The position numbers and the translations under genes are program-made. DNA of 64,000 nt from Flavobacteriales bacterium. GTDB taxonomy: Bacteria; Bacteroidota; Bacteroidia; Flavobacteriales_F; PHOS-HE28. Below, piece by piece: positions 46,101 through 54,164 of this stretch. Where the stretch lies: contig JADJDP010000016.1 of NCBI GenBank assembly GCA_016702645.1, positions 8,049 through 72,048 on the forward strand, written 5' to 3'. The first letter of the stretch is position 1; the number at the start of each line of letters is the position of its first letter. The notes below the pieces were generated by a model. It worked only from the letters and a program-made list of their open reading frames with translations, was not told where the DNA came from and searched no databases.

Positions 46101-46742
46101 TGTGCCGTTGTTGATGTTCACGCTACTGCTGTAGTTGGCAGCTGTGGCCTCGTTGCACCCGAATACCGGTGTGAGGTTCCTCACCGCGACATCGTCACCC
46201 GTCACGGCGCGGAAACGGATCCGTAGGTTGGTCTGCCCCGCCCATGGTGCCAGGTTCAGCCAGCCTTGCTTCCACAACAATCCTTGGTTGCCGCTGATGC
46301 TCCAAAGGTTCGTAGTGATCGTTCCGTTCGCGTTTATGTCCACGTAAAGCGCGCCTTGTTGGGAGCCGTGCAAATGGTACCAGAACGTGAGGTAGGGCGA
46401 AGAGAGCGCACTGATGTTATAGCAAGGAGACTCCAGGATGGCGCTCTTGTTCGGTGAGTTCAAGGCTCCGGTGGCCTCCACATACATGTAGTTCCCGCTG
46501 GTCGCGTTCACCGTATGGTCGCCGATGGGACCGGTGAGCGCCGTGGGCGTTCCGTTCTTGTCCACCCACCAGTCCAGATCATCGCCGCTGGTGATGTTCG
46601 CCCAGTTGTTCACCAACGTGCCGGGTGTTCCCACCGTGAAGCCGGTGAACGCTTCGTTGCTGGGGAATGCGGTCACGCATTGGGCACCGGCAGATGAAAG
46701 AAGGAACAGGCCCGAGAGGGAAACGCACAGTGAACGAAGCAT
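43185..46742 (-). CDS. Secreted lysyl oxidase homologue with MAM, dockerin-like and shared C-terminal modules
   Basis: An 1185-residue protein. Order: signal peptide (1-20), MAM-like jelly roll (about 25-195), Cys-rich DSVGDG domain (227-317), CUB/PPC-like domain (320-445), lysyl oxidase domain (about 484-670), dockerin-like Ca-loops RGDLNGDGNQTQPDA and DLNNDNEVTVTDA (712-765), a cohesin-like domain (790-920) and the shared tail (927-1166). The lysyl oxidase part has copper ligands in NCHGHNHYEGY (557, 559, 561), the cofactor Lys583 in AGFKNGYC and Tyr616 in GCYDEYGTGTTCNWIDITDV-like segment, matching human LOX His292/294/296, Lys320 and Tyr355. LOX converts lysine side chains to allysine for crosslinking. 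The end after EQLP (19 more residues) is odd and may be read-through. Confidence 0.88.
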   Translation of the reverse strand: MLRSLCVSLSGLFLLSSAGAQCVTAFPSNEAFTGFTVGTPGTLVNNWANITSGDDLDWWVDKNGTPTALTGPIGDHTVNATSGNYMYVEATGALNSPNKSAILESPCYNISALSSPYLTFWYHLHGSQQGALYVDINANGTITTNLWSISGNQGLLWKQGWLNLAPWAGQTNLRIRFRAVTGDDVAVRNLTPVFGCNEATAANYSSSVNINNGTCSYACPAGQNRVKIHIVNDDFPQETSWTLKNGSTGATIASGTAQGTTLCVPSNTCLVFRINDSVGDGIWHNSYGYGGYWIYLNDVLIREDGVFGSFEETTFNCPPGFNCGTALPLTLATLTGSYPQTLATFTTTAIEQWYDFTPPQTGQYQITTCGTNTCDTRLWVYDFACSSIVLSSGVEGATFADDNLGGCGLQAVVNANMPGGTLHHLRVGDNSGACGSAVTVRIIYNGPVVGCMNTASCNYEPLATIPCTNCCIAFGNPACPEGPDLTMDQARLQSTLTLQQYTTNENSTCELEEGCVTGSGTRWVLRFATRINNIGSQDYYIGSPGTQPQMFSNDNCHGHNHYEGYADYLLFDQANNAIPAGFKNGYCVIDVGCTPGHSGQFGCSNMGITAGCYDEYGTGTTCNWIDITDVPNGTYTLVLRTNWQQAPDALGRHETNYANNFAQVCINITRNASNVPSFTTVGNCPTWTDCLGQAYGDARVDCNGVCNGPAKRGDLNGDGNQTQPDALEYVTAILGNDITPGPCNDLNNDNEVTVTDAALMVDGYTQQATHGSGTAHLTHYHPWLDFPRGWVSITDQVDLSLGNLDPVAKTVDVFIRNPTARVLGYEFEMSGMTIQSAQNLAPNLTGDVTVNTSLGGNKVIGLSYLDTSLVKNAGFVPLCRITYLALTSGSICIANITDIVNADANNVLTSIVGGCLTVPNAVALRPKVWLEGPYVASVPPLMRDDLRVAGLIPTTEPYTALGFTHVNGGGEQMAAGLHTVTGANAIVDWVLIEGRSTTFPHAVLATRSALLQRDGDIVGTDGSSPVMLQLAPGSYRIAVRHRNHFGAMTNLPVALSATAVDVDFRASGTVTYGTDARKSDQGALMLWSGNVRKDQVLRYTGQDNDRDPILSVIGGTIPTGTIVGYYSEDTNLSGLVKYTGSSNDRDVILLNIGGIIPTATRTEQLPTPDANKPGGSEHPEPRVRS

Positions 46743-46765
46743 GTCTTGCAGGTTTGGAGCGTGGG

Positions 46766-46772
46766 CAAATTA
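46766..46772 (-). promoter_or_regulatory. -7-like element TAATTTG for the lysyl oxidase gene
   Basis: Minus-strand TAATTTG followed by CC, 24 bases upstream of the ATG at 46742. It is divergent from the fabI promoter at 46821. Confidence 0.5.
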
Positions 46773-46820
46773 GGGCACTTCCGGCGTCCGCCCAAGCCAA
46801 CTTGGGCTTCATTGCTCGGC

Positions 46821-46828
46821 TATCTTCG
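46821..46828 (+). promoter_or_regulatory. -7 promoter element TATCTTCG for fabI
   Basis: TATCTTCG, 20 bases upstream of the fabI ATG at 46849; identical to the element in front of bamD. Confidence 0.65.
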
Positions 46829-46848
46829 TCGCCAACAATCAGCACATC

Positions 46849-47667
46849 ATGGCCAATGGCATCCTGAAGGGTAAGCGCGGCATCATCACCGGAGCCCTGA
46901 ACGATATGAGCATCGCATGGAAGGTGGCCGAATTGGCGCATGCCGAGGGAGCGACTTTCGTCCTTTCGAACGCGCCTGTTGCCATGCGCATGGGAGAGAT
47001 CAACAAGCTCGCCGAAACGACCGGCAGCATGGTGATCCCAGCCGATGCCACCAACGATGCCGACTTGGAGAAGCTCTTCGCTGAAGCTACGGCAAAGCTC
47101 GGCGGCCCGGTGGATTTCCTGCTCCATAGCATTGGCATGAGCCCGAACGTGCGCAAAGGCCGCAAGTACGACGACCTGAACTACGAGTGGTACAAGCAGA
47201 CACTGGATGTGAGCGCCATGAGCTTCCACCGCATGCTGCAGGCAGCGCACAAAGGCAATGCACTGGCCGAGGGGGCTTCGGTGGTCGCATTGACCTACAT
47301 CGCTGCGCAACGCGTGTTCCCGGATTATGGCGACATGGCCGATGCCAAGGCTTTGCTCGAATCCATTGGTCGCGGTTGGGGCTATCGATTGGGCAAGGAC
47401 AAGAAGGTCCGTGTGAACACGGTGAGCCAAAGCCCCACCATGACCACGGCAGGCAGCGGGATCAAGGGGTTCGACGGCTTCTTCGGCTTTGCGCAGGAAA
47501 TGAGCCCGTTGGGAAATGCACCGGCCGATGCCTGCGCCAATTTCTGCCTTGCGCTGTTCAGTGACTACACGCGGTATGTGACCATGCAGAACCTCTATCA
47601 CGATGGCGGCTTCAGCAGTACGGGCGTCACCCCGGACATCATGGCCAAGTTCACCAGCGGTCAATGA
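46849..47667 (+). CDS. fabI: Enoyl-[acyl-carrier-protein] reductase FabI
   Basis: A 272-residue short-chain reductase. The NADH site is GIITGALNDMSIAWKVAE, LLHSIGM follows, and the catalytic Tyr and Lys are in DYGDMADAKALLESIGR. It completes each cycle of fatty acid elongation. The next gene overlaps by four bases if its first ATG is used, but that gene seems to have its own promoter and a later start. Confidence 0.93.
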   Translation: MANGILKGKRGIITGALNDMSIAWKVAELAHAEGATFVLSNAPVAMRMGEINKLAETTGSMVIPADATNDADLEKLFAEATAKLGGPVDFLLHSIGMSPNVRKGRKYDDLNYEWYKQTLDVSAMSFHRMLQAAHKGNALAEGASVVALTYIAAQRVFPDYGDMADAKALLESIGRGWGYRLGKDKKVRVNTVSQSPTMTTAGSGIKGFDGFFGFAQEMSPLGNAPADACANFCLALFSDYTRYVTMQNLYHDGGFSSTGVTPDIMAKFTSGQ

Positions 47668-47712
47668 TCCCAAGCTCTGTTGGCACGGTCCTTTCCAGCA
47701 ATGTGATCCACC

Positions 47713-47720
47713 TAAATTTG
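47713..47720 (+). promoter_or_regulatory. -7 promoter element TAAATTTG for the TPR/pseudo-caspase gene
   Basis: A perfect TAnnTTTG, 12 bases before the ATG at 47733. It supports the later start, which also begins a good signal peptide. Confidence 0.6.
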
Positions 47721-47732
47721 GTGACCACCCTC

Positions 47733-49895
47733 ATGTCGTTCCGCATCCGCGTTCTCGGGCTCATCGTTCCATTGTCCCTGCTCTCCTGCGCCTATGGGCA
47801 ATCGGGCAAGGCGTTCTTCAAGGAAGGGGAGAAGCTGCGCGCTGAACAACAGTTCGAGCCCGCCATCGAGAAGTACACCTTCGCCATCGCCATCGAGCCG
47901 GACATGCTCAAGGCCTATCAGGCACGAGCCGACGTGTACGGCTTGCTTGGAAAGGCCAAGGAACAAGCGCTTGACTTGGGCAAAGTGGCGCGGTTGGATC
48001 CTTCCGAAGCCGCATACGCGGTCGCCGCAGCGGATGCATACCTCAACATTGATAGTGCACGGCGTGCGTTGGCCTTTTGTGACCAAGCTCTATTGGTGTC
48101 GGCAAAGAACCAAGCGGCGCTCATGACGCGGGCAAAGGCCTGCTTGAAGCTCGGTGATCTGGATGGCGCAGCGAAGTCCAGCGACGAGGCTCTGGCCATC
48201 AAGGGAACCACGGACACCTATTTCCTCCATGGTGTTGTGCGCACTGCGACGCGGGACTACAAGACCGCTGAGTTCGACCTTGACAAGGTGATAGAATGGA
48301 ACCACCTCTATGAGCCAGCCTATGTCGCTGTGAGCGAAGTGCAGTTGTTCCTCTACGAGCAATACTCGGGTACCACCATGAAGGCCCGCACGTTGGAGAA
48401 GGCCATCGAAAAATGCACCCGCGCGTTGGAACTCAATCCGATGAGCACGGATGCCCTCTTCACGCGCAGCAAAGCTTACGGTTTGCAAAAGGAATACGCG
48501 AAGTCCATCGACGACATCAGCCGCTGCATCGCGCTGGGCCGTACGGACCGGCTGGTCTATTTGCAGCGTGCGCGTTACTACCAGGGTTATGGCCAGTTCC
48601 AGAACGCGATCAACGACCTCAACCAAGTGATCCTGGCCGATGCCAAGGATACGGAAGCACTGCAGCTTCGAGCTGATTGCCGTGAGGCCAACCTGGACTT
48701 GGAGGGGGCATTGAAGGACTTGGAAGCCATGCAGAAAGTGCTTGAGCAAGGAGACGCGTTCTCCGCTGAGCAACGTCGGGTCATTGAGGCCTCGCGGACC
48801 CGCATTGCTCAGCAGGTTTTCGAAATGAACCGCGAAAGCGATGCCCCGTCGATCACCGTGATCGAACCCTTCCGGTTGGGTGATGTTGCGCAGGTATCCG
48901 GTTCCATAGCCTTCGTGAAGGTGAGCGGCCACGTTCGTGACAAGAGCTTGTTGAAGTCCATAACGGTGAACGGTACACCAGCCGACTTCACCAAGGATGA
49001 GAAGGACCCGGAGTTCGTGGTGAGCGTGCCGCTCGGCCCGGAAGTGACCGAGTTGGTGGTGCAAGCCACGGATGTGTATGAGAACTTCAGCAGTGAAGTG
49101 CTCAAGGTGGAACGTACGGAAGGTGTGCCTCCGACGATCACGCTCACAACACCTGCGATGACCGGAGACCGCCAGATCACCTTGGATGCGGGCAAGAACG
49201 ATGTGTTCTTGGAGGGCTCGGTGAAGGACGCCAGCCTCATTCGACTTATCGCGGTGAACGGAGTGAACGCGAGCTACGCGCCGGATCGCAATGACCCTGA
49301 TTTCAGTATCAAGGTGGATCTCGCGGGCAAGGACCAGTTCACCCTCCGCGCCGAGGACCAATTCGGCAATGCGAGCGAACTGGTGTGCTTGGTGGAGCGC
49401 AAGGCTGCGGCTGTTGCGGTGGTGAAGCCACCGCCCACCGAAGGAACGCCGTCGCCCCGCACGGGAACAACAGGTACCACTTGGGTGGTTATCATAGACA
49501 ACAGCAGCTACCGGAACTTTCCCGCAACACAATCCTCCTCCGCCGACCTGGCCAAGTTGCAGAAGACCTTCGCGAGCTACTCGGTACAACGCACCATCAA
49601 CAAGAAGAACCTCACCAAGGAACAATTGGAACGCTTCTTCAATATCGAGCTGCGGGACCTCGTGCGCACCAATAAGGTGAACACGATCCTGGTAGGATAT
49701 GTAGGGCTCGGACGGAGTGTCACCGGTCGTTCCTATTGGATACCCGTAGATGGGAAAAAGGACGACATCTACAGCTACTACAACTACGGCTCGCTCAAGA
49801 GCCTGCTGGAGAACTACAGTGAAACGGTGACCAATACGCTGGTGGTGAGCAAGGCCGCGGGCACGGATCCCAGCTTCTACGAGTTGACGCGTTAG
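47733..49895 (+). CDS. Exported TPR protein with Ig-like repeats and an inactive, shortened caspase-like domain
   Basis: About 720 residues from MSFRIRVLGLIVPLSLLSCA (signal/lipoprotein-like). TPR repeats occupy roughly residues 25-360, two beta-sandwich repeats (VSGHVRDKSLLKSITVNG and LEGSVKDASLIRLIAVNG) about 370-570, and from 49476 a caspase p20-like domain: TWVVIIDNSSYRNFPATQSS and SYWIPVDGKKDDIYSYYN. The catalytic His (family GHG) is Leu in GYVGLG (49707-49709), and the catalytic Cys (family SDACESG) is Ala in SKAAGTD (49857-49859). The protein ends right after PSFYELTR, where active relatives go on. It is therefore a pseudo-peptidase, likely a binding module. An earlier ATG (47664) overlaps fabI. 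Confidence 0.8.
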   Translation: MSFRIRVLGLIVPLSLLSCAYGQSGKAFFKEGEKLRAEQQFEPAIEKYTFAIAIEPDMLKAYQARADVYGLLGKAKEQALDLGKVARLDPSEAAYAVAAADAYLNIDSARRALAFCDQALLVSAKNQAALMTRAKACLKLGDLDGAAKSSDEALAIKGTTDTYFLHGVVRTATRDYKTAEFDLDKVIEWNHLYEPAYVAVSEVQLFLYEQYSGTTMKARTLEKAIEKCTRALELNPMSTDALFTRSKAYGLQKEYAKSIDDISRCIALGRTDRLVYLQRARYYQGYGQFQNAINDLNQVILADAKDTEALQLRADCREANLDLEGALKDLEAMQKVLEQGDAFSAEQRRVIEASRTRIAQQVFEMNRESDAPSITVIEPFRLGDVAQVSGSIAFVKVSGHVRDKSLLKSITVNGTPADFTKDEKDPEFVVSVPLGPEVTELVVQATDVYENFSSEVLKVERTEGVPPTITLTTPAMTGDRQITLDAGKNDVFLEGSVKDASLIRLIAVNGVNASYAPDRNDPDFSIKVDLAGKDQFTLRAEDQFGNASELVCLVERKAAAVAVVKPPPTEGTPSPRTGTTGTTWVVIIDNSSYRNFPATQSSSADLAKLQKTFASYSVQRTINKKNLTKEQLERFFNIELRDLVRTNKVNTILVGYVGLGRSVTGRSYWIPVDGKKDDIYSYYNYGSLKSLLENYSETVTNTLVVSKAAGTDPSFYELTR

Positions 49896-49920
49896 CCTTC
49901 GTCGGTCGGTCCCGGTCGCA

Positions 49921-49928
49921 TACCTTGG
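49921..49928 (+). promoter_or_regulatory. -7-like element TACCTTGG for the cyclase gene
   Basis: TACCTTGG, 10 bases before the ATG at 49939. Differs from TAnnTTTG at one position (TTG for TTT). Confidence 0.45.
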
Positions 49929-49938
49929 TCGCCTCGGT

Positions 49939-52900
49939 ATGCGCTCCTTTCTCTCGCTCCTCCTTGGCATCCTTGCGTCGGGTGCCTGCGCTCAGCGCTA
50001 TTATTTCGAGAACGTCTCGGTCGCGAGCGGATTACCGGCCTCCAAGGTTTACGCGGTCCTACAGGACAGCACGGGCCTGGTCTGGTTGGGCACGGAATCC
50101 GGTTTGGCTAGCTACGATGGTACGAGGATCGTTTCGTTCGGAACCAACGCGGGCATGGCCTCCGGTGGTGTGCGAAGTCTTTTCATCGATAAGGACAAGC
50201 GCCTTTGGTGCGGCCATCTGGGCGGCGGTATCAGTGTGAGCCAAGGACGTCGTTTCCGCGCGGTCGTACCTGCCGACAAGCCGATCACGGCGGATGTGAC
50301 GGCGATCGCGCAGGACGCGAGCGGTGCCATCTGGATCGGCACCTTCGGCATGGGCACCCTTCGAGTCAAGGACCTTCCGGACGAAGGCCCCGTGCAGGTC
50401 GATCGTTTCGAGGAGGGCAATGGACCGGGTGAACGGGTGACGAGCATCGTGCGCCGCAAGGACGGCGACCTTGTGCTGATTGAGGCGGGGTCGGGGCTGC
50501 ATCTCTGGAGCGCGGCGAAGTCGCGCTTCGAGGACTATCCTGAACGAGCACTTGCCGATCAGCAGCGGATCACGAGCTATTTCGAGGGTTCCGACGGTTC
50601 GGTTTGGGTGGGTACGCAGGAGCGTGGGGCCATTCGCTTCGACCCTCGGACCAAACAAACGACGAGCTACGACCTGCCCACCGGCATGCCGAGCAGTTTC
50701 GTTTACGCGTTCGGTGAGGACGACCTTGGACACGTGTGGATCGGCACATGGGACGCTGGTCTCGTTCGCGTGGACAAGGATGGCCTCAGGCTGTTCAACA
50801 AGTCCAACGGTCTCCACAGTCAGACGATCCGTGCGCTTGCACGGGACCGCGAGGGCAATTTGCTCATCGCCACGAACGACGAAGGCTTGGAGATCTACAA
50901 AGGGGATCGCTTCCGCACGTTCACCGACGATGATGGCTTGGTGGAGCGGCATGTCTGGGCCGTGGCGGAAGCAGTGGATGGGCGCATGTGGTTCGGAACC
51001 AACGGCGGCATAGCGATCCTCGATCCGGCGAGCAGCGGCCCCATGAGCCTGCAGAAGCTGACCGTTCAGAACGGTGATCTCACCAGCAACAGCGTGCGCG
51101 CACTGCTGAACGATGGTTCGGGCCGGATGTGGATAGGTACCGAGAACGGCGGACTACTGGAAGCCAACGTCAATGGCGGGAAGCCTGTTCCACATGGGGA
51201 GCTCTCCGCGTTGCTCGGCAACAACAAGGTGACGGCACTGGCTCGTTGTCCATCAGGTGGGATATACGTGGGAACCGTTGGGGGGCTGATCCGGCTGGTT
51301 CCGGGCGGAGTTCCTTCGGTACTGCGGCGCTCGGAGGGATTGGCCGGGGATGATGTCACCGCGCTGTTCAATGACAGCCGGGGTAACACCTGGGTGGGAA
51401 CAGCCAGCAGTGGGGTGAGCATCATCGCAACCGGCTCCAAGGACAAGGCCACACGAGTTGATGTCGGCCAGATAATCACCCCTACTTCCTTCACGGAGGA
51501 TGCCACCGGCCGCATCTGGGTCGGCACGCAAAGCCAGGGCGTCCTCATCATCGAGAAGGGGAAGGTGAGCGCCACGTTCGATATCACGAGCGGATTGCTC
51601 TCCAACAACGTACGGTCGCTCATCACCGACGCGAACGGCCACATGTGGATCGGTACGAACCTCGGATTGAACGAGCGCAAAAAGGATGGCAACACCTTCC
51701 TGGCCTTCACCGGACGCAGCGGCTTCACTGGAATAGAGGCCAATGCTGGTGCAGCAAGCCGTACACGCACCGGCGATCTATGGTTCGGAACCGCGAACGG
51801 TGCGGACCATGTGGTCATCGATCACGGCGAGGAACGTTCGGAGCTACCGCTCATCGCGGTCCGGGTGTTGAAGGTCAACCTCGAGGAACGCGACGCCATC
51901 GACGGGGTCGATCTCTCGCACACCGAGCGTGATGTGCGTATCGAATACGGATGTGTGAGCCTGAGCGATCAAGGTGCCGTGCGCTACCAGTTCATGCTCG
52001 ACGGATTGGAGAAGGATTGGCAACCGGTCACGGCCGAGACCGACGCGCACTATCCCGGTCTAACCCCTGGTCAATATGTGTTCAGGGTGAAGGCACGCAA
52101 CCGCTCCGGGGTATGGAGCGAGCCGGTCCTGTACCATTTCACCGTGCTTCCACCGTGGTACAAGACCTGGTGGTTCTACAGCGTCATGGCCGTGATCCTG
52201 ATCGGTAGTATCTGGAGCTATGTGAAGTTCCGCGAACGCCAGCTGCGATTGCGCAACATCGTTCTGGAACAAAAGGTGGAAGAACGCACAGCGGAAGTGG
52301 TGGCGCAGAGCAAGGAGATCGAAGGGCAAAAAGGCCGCATCGAGGACCTGCTGCTCAACATCCTTCCGAAGGAGATCAGCGAAGAGTTGAAGGAGAAGGG
52401 AAAGGCGACCGCACGCAGGCATGAGGAGGTGACCGTGATGTTCACGGATATGAAGGGCTTCACGCGCATCGCGGAGAAGATGACCCCCGAGGAACTGGTG
52501 AACGAGTTGGATGATTGTTTCATCCACTTCGATGACATCATCGGACGATTCGGACTGGAGAAGATCAAGACCATCGGCGATAGCTACATGTGCGCTGGTG
52601 GTGTGCCCACCAGCGATCCGAACCACGCGTACAAATCCGTCCTTGCAGCGCTGGAAGTGCGCGAGCTCATGTCCAAATGGAAACGAGAGCGCGAAGCGAA
52701 GGGCAAGGAGCCATGGGTGCTGCGTATCGGTGTCCACACGGGCCCCGTTGTGGCCGGCGTGGTGGGCAAGCGCAAGTTCGCCTATGACATCTGGGGCGAT
52801 ACCGTGAACACCGCCAGCCGGATGGAAAGCAGCGGGGAACCCGGGGAGGTGAACATCAGCGGCAGCACCTACCAGTTGGTGAAGGACCGCTTCGATTGCG

Positions 52901-53061
52901 TGCACCGCGGCCAGGTGGATGCCAAGAACAAGGGCCGCATCGATATGTACTTCGTCAAGCGGCTCAAGCCGGAGTTCAGCGCCGACAAGGAAGGAACGAA
53001 GCCCAACGAACGGCTACGCAAATTGCTCGGGATCGCGGAACCGGCGAAGGAGCTCGCGTAG
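49939..53061 (+). CDS. Propeller sensor fused to class III adenylate/guanylate cyclase
   Basis: A 1040-residue protein: signal peptide, about fourteen propeller strands of the two-component-regulator type (repeating GxxWIGT, as in ASGAIWIGTFGMG and TGRIWVGTQSQG), a Y_Y_Y domain (about 640-730), one membrane helix (WWFYSVMAVILIGSIWSYV, near 742-760), a coiled coil and a cyclase domain (about 835-1000). The metal aspartates are in MFTDMKGF and GDSYM; the base-selecting residues Lys in EKIKTIGD and Asp in YDIWGDTVN suggest ATP as substrate; NTASRM holds the transition-state residues. Similar propellers usually end in a histidine kinase. It should sense something in the periplasm and make cAMP. 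Confidence 0.9.
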   Translation: MRSFLSLLLGILASGACAQRYYFENVSVASGLPASKVYAVLQDSTGLVWLGTESGLASYDGTRIVSFGTNAGMASGGVRSLFIDKDKRLWCGHLGGGISVSQGRRFRAVVPADKPITADVTAIAQDASGAIWIGTFGMGTLRVKDLPDEGPVQVDRFEEGNGPGERVTSIVRRKDGDLVLIEAGSGLHLWSAAKSRFEDYPERALADQQRITSYFEGSDGSVWVGTQERGAIRFDPRTKQTTSYDLPTGMPSSFVYAFGEDDLGHVWIGTWDAGLVRVDKDGLRLFNKSNGLHSQTIRALARDREGNLLIATNDEGLEIYKGDRFRTFTDDDGLVERHVWAVAEAVDGRMWFGTNGGIAILDPASSGPMSLQKLTVQNGDLTSNSVRALLNDGSGRMWIGTENGGLLEANVNGGKPVPHGELSALLGNNKVTALARCPSGGIYVGTVGGLIRLVPGGVPSVLRRSEGLAGDDVTALFNDSRGNTWVGTASSGVSIIATGSKDKATRVDVGQIITPTSFTEDATGRIWVGTQSQGVLIIEKGKVSATFDITSGLLSNNVRSLITDANGHMWIGTNLGLNERKKDGNTFLAFTGRSGFTGIEANAGAASRTRTGDLWFGTANGADHVVIDHGEERSELPLIAVRVLKVNLEERDAIDGVDLSHTERDVRIEYGCVSLSDQGAVRYQFMLDGLEKDWQPVTAETDAHYPGLTPGQYVFRVKARNRSGVWSEPVLYHFTVLPPWYKTWWFYSVMAVILIGSIWSYVKFRERQLRLRNIVLEQKVEERTAEVVAQSKEIEGQKGRIEDLLLNILPKEISEELKEKGKATARRHEEVTVMFTDMKGFTRIAEKMTPEELVNELDDCFIHFDDIIGRFGLEKIKTIGDSYMCAGGVPTSDPNHAYKSVLAALEVRELMSKWKREREAKGKEPWVLRIGVHTGPVVAGVVGKRKFAYDIWGDTVNTASRMESSGEPGEVNISGSTYQLVKDRFDCVHRGQVDAKNKGRIDMYFVKRLKPEFSADKEGTKPNERLRKLLGIAEPAKELA

Positions 53062-53619
53062 CTCGGCGATCATCATGGCGGTGGCTCCCCATACCACGTG
53101 CCCCATCACGTCGAAGTAGGGGACTTGGACAGTACGACCCATGATCGCGATGTATTGCTCCCGATGATCCAGGATATCGTCCTGTAGCAGGAGTTCGAGC
53201 GGAGCTTACGTCACGCCGATGTAGGGTGTTACCAACGACCGACTGGGTGGAATGTACACGGGTGATAGGACGCCGAGCACCTCTATGTTCGCAACGCTCG
53301 CACCGGTCTCTTCCGTGAATTCGCGCAGCGCAGTTGCATGGAGCGAAGCGTCGTCCGGCTCCCTTCGGCCGCCGGGGAACGCCACTTGCCCGCTATGCAC
53401 ACCCTCGTAGGTCGGGCGCAGCATCAGCAGTATGTGCGGCAGGTCGTCCTTGGGATAGATCAGCGCCAGCACTGCGCTTTCACGCGGTGGCGGGTCCTGC
53501 CTACGGGCGGCATCCAGGTCTGGTCGCTTGTACCCCGATAGCTCCAGGAAACCATCATGACCGGGGAGTGGCTTCCCTAACTCCGCACGCAGATGTCGGG
53601 TGACCTCTTCAATGGTCAT
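53014..53619 (-). CDS. Nudix hydrolase, CoA pyrophosphatase-like, with an internal deletion
   Basis: The N-terminal part (MTIEEVTRHL to VTPYIGVT) includes the CoA-type UPF0035 motif LLMLRPTYEGVHSGQVAFPG and the Nudix box GGRREPDDASLHATALREF with EETGA. The frame stops at 53,206, but the C-terminal part is present in another frame: PLELLLQDDILDHREQYIAI, VPYFDVMGHVVWGATAMM, RRFRDPEQFA, ending at 53014 inside the 3' end of the cyclase gene. About 20 residues usually found between these parts are absent, so some 60 bases seem to be lost near 53,205-53,215. Function by family: cleaves CoA or similar nucleotides. Confidence 0.78.
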
Positions 53620-54122
53620 TGCACCCCCATGGACTTCAAGCTCGCCAGCAGTTCACGAGCCTCCAGGTTGTACGTGTGGTGTTGCGCATCCACGATGTTC
53701 CGAGCACCCACCAATGCGCGCGGAAGCTGATCGCTGCATACCCAACACACCACGGTGTACCACTCGCATTGGTCCCTGAAATCGTTCACGGAGCTGTTCT
53801 CCAAGTGATCGATCTGGAGTTCAGCGTCGTACGCCTTGCCCAATGCCAGGTAGCTGCATGCCAGGTAGATGCGCGCGGACTTCGCTGCGGCCTTGTCGTT
53901 GAGGTAGGTGGTGAGCAGTGCGGCGGCGGTACCGTGATCCCCTTTGCTGTACGCTTCCATACCATCGAGGTAGATGGCGTTCTCCGGAGTGCGCAGTTGT
54001 CCGCTGATGAGGTCCACGTAGGGAACGAAGGTGCGCTCGCACAGCGATCCGCCCGGTCCGCGATCGCCACAACCGCCGATCGTGGAGATCAGTGCCAAGA
54101 GTAACACGCGCCCAAGGTTCAT
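53616..54122 (-). CDS. Lipoprotein with TPR-like helices
   Basis: A 168-residue protein with a lipoprotein signal (MNLGRVLLLALISTIGG then Cys). The repeats YSKGDHGTAAALLTTYLND and YLALGKAYDAELQIDHLENS are TPR-like. It overlaps the start of the Nudix gene by four bases (ATGA), so both are in one transcript. No family is recognised; it may bind a partner in the periplasm. Confidence 0.7.
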   Translation of the reverse strand: MNLGRVLLLALISTIGGCGDRGPGGSLCERTFVPYVDLISGQLRTPENAIYLDGMEAYSKGDHGTAAALLTTYLNDKAAAKSARIYLACSYLALGKAYDAELQIDHLENSSVNDFRDQCEWYTVVCWVCSDQLPRALVGARNIVDAQHHTYNLEARELLASLKSMGVQ

Positions 54123-54127
54123 GCGTG

Positions 54128-54134
54128 CAAGTTA
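54128..54134 (-). promoter_or_regulatory. -7-like element TAACTTG for the lipoprotein-Nudix operon
   Basis: Minus-strand TAACTTG followed by CACGC and then the ATG at 54122, a leader of only a few bases. Confidence 0.4.
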
Positions 54135-54164
54135 CCCGAGCTGTTCGATCTCCGGAGCGTACGA

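Noticed and set aside
46849..47667. FabI with lost active site
   Set aside because: Tyr and Lys are both present with the right spacing in DYGDMADAKALLE; the enzyme looks normal.
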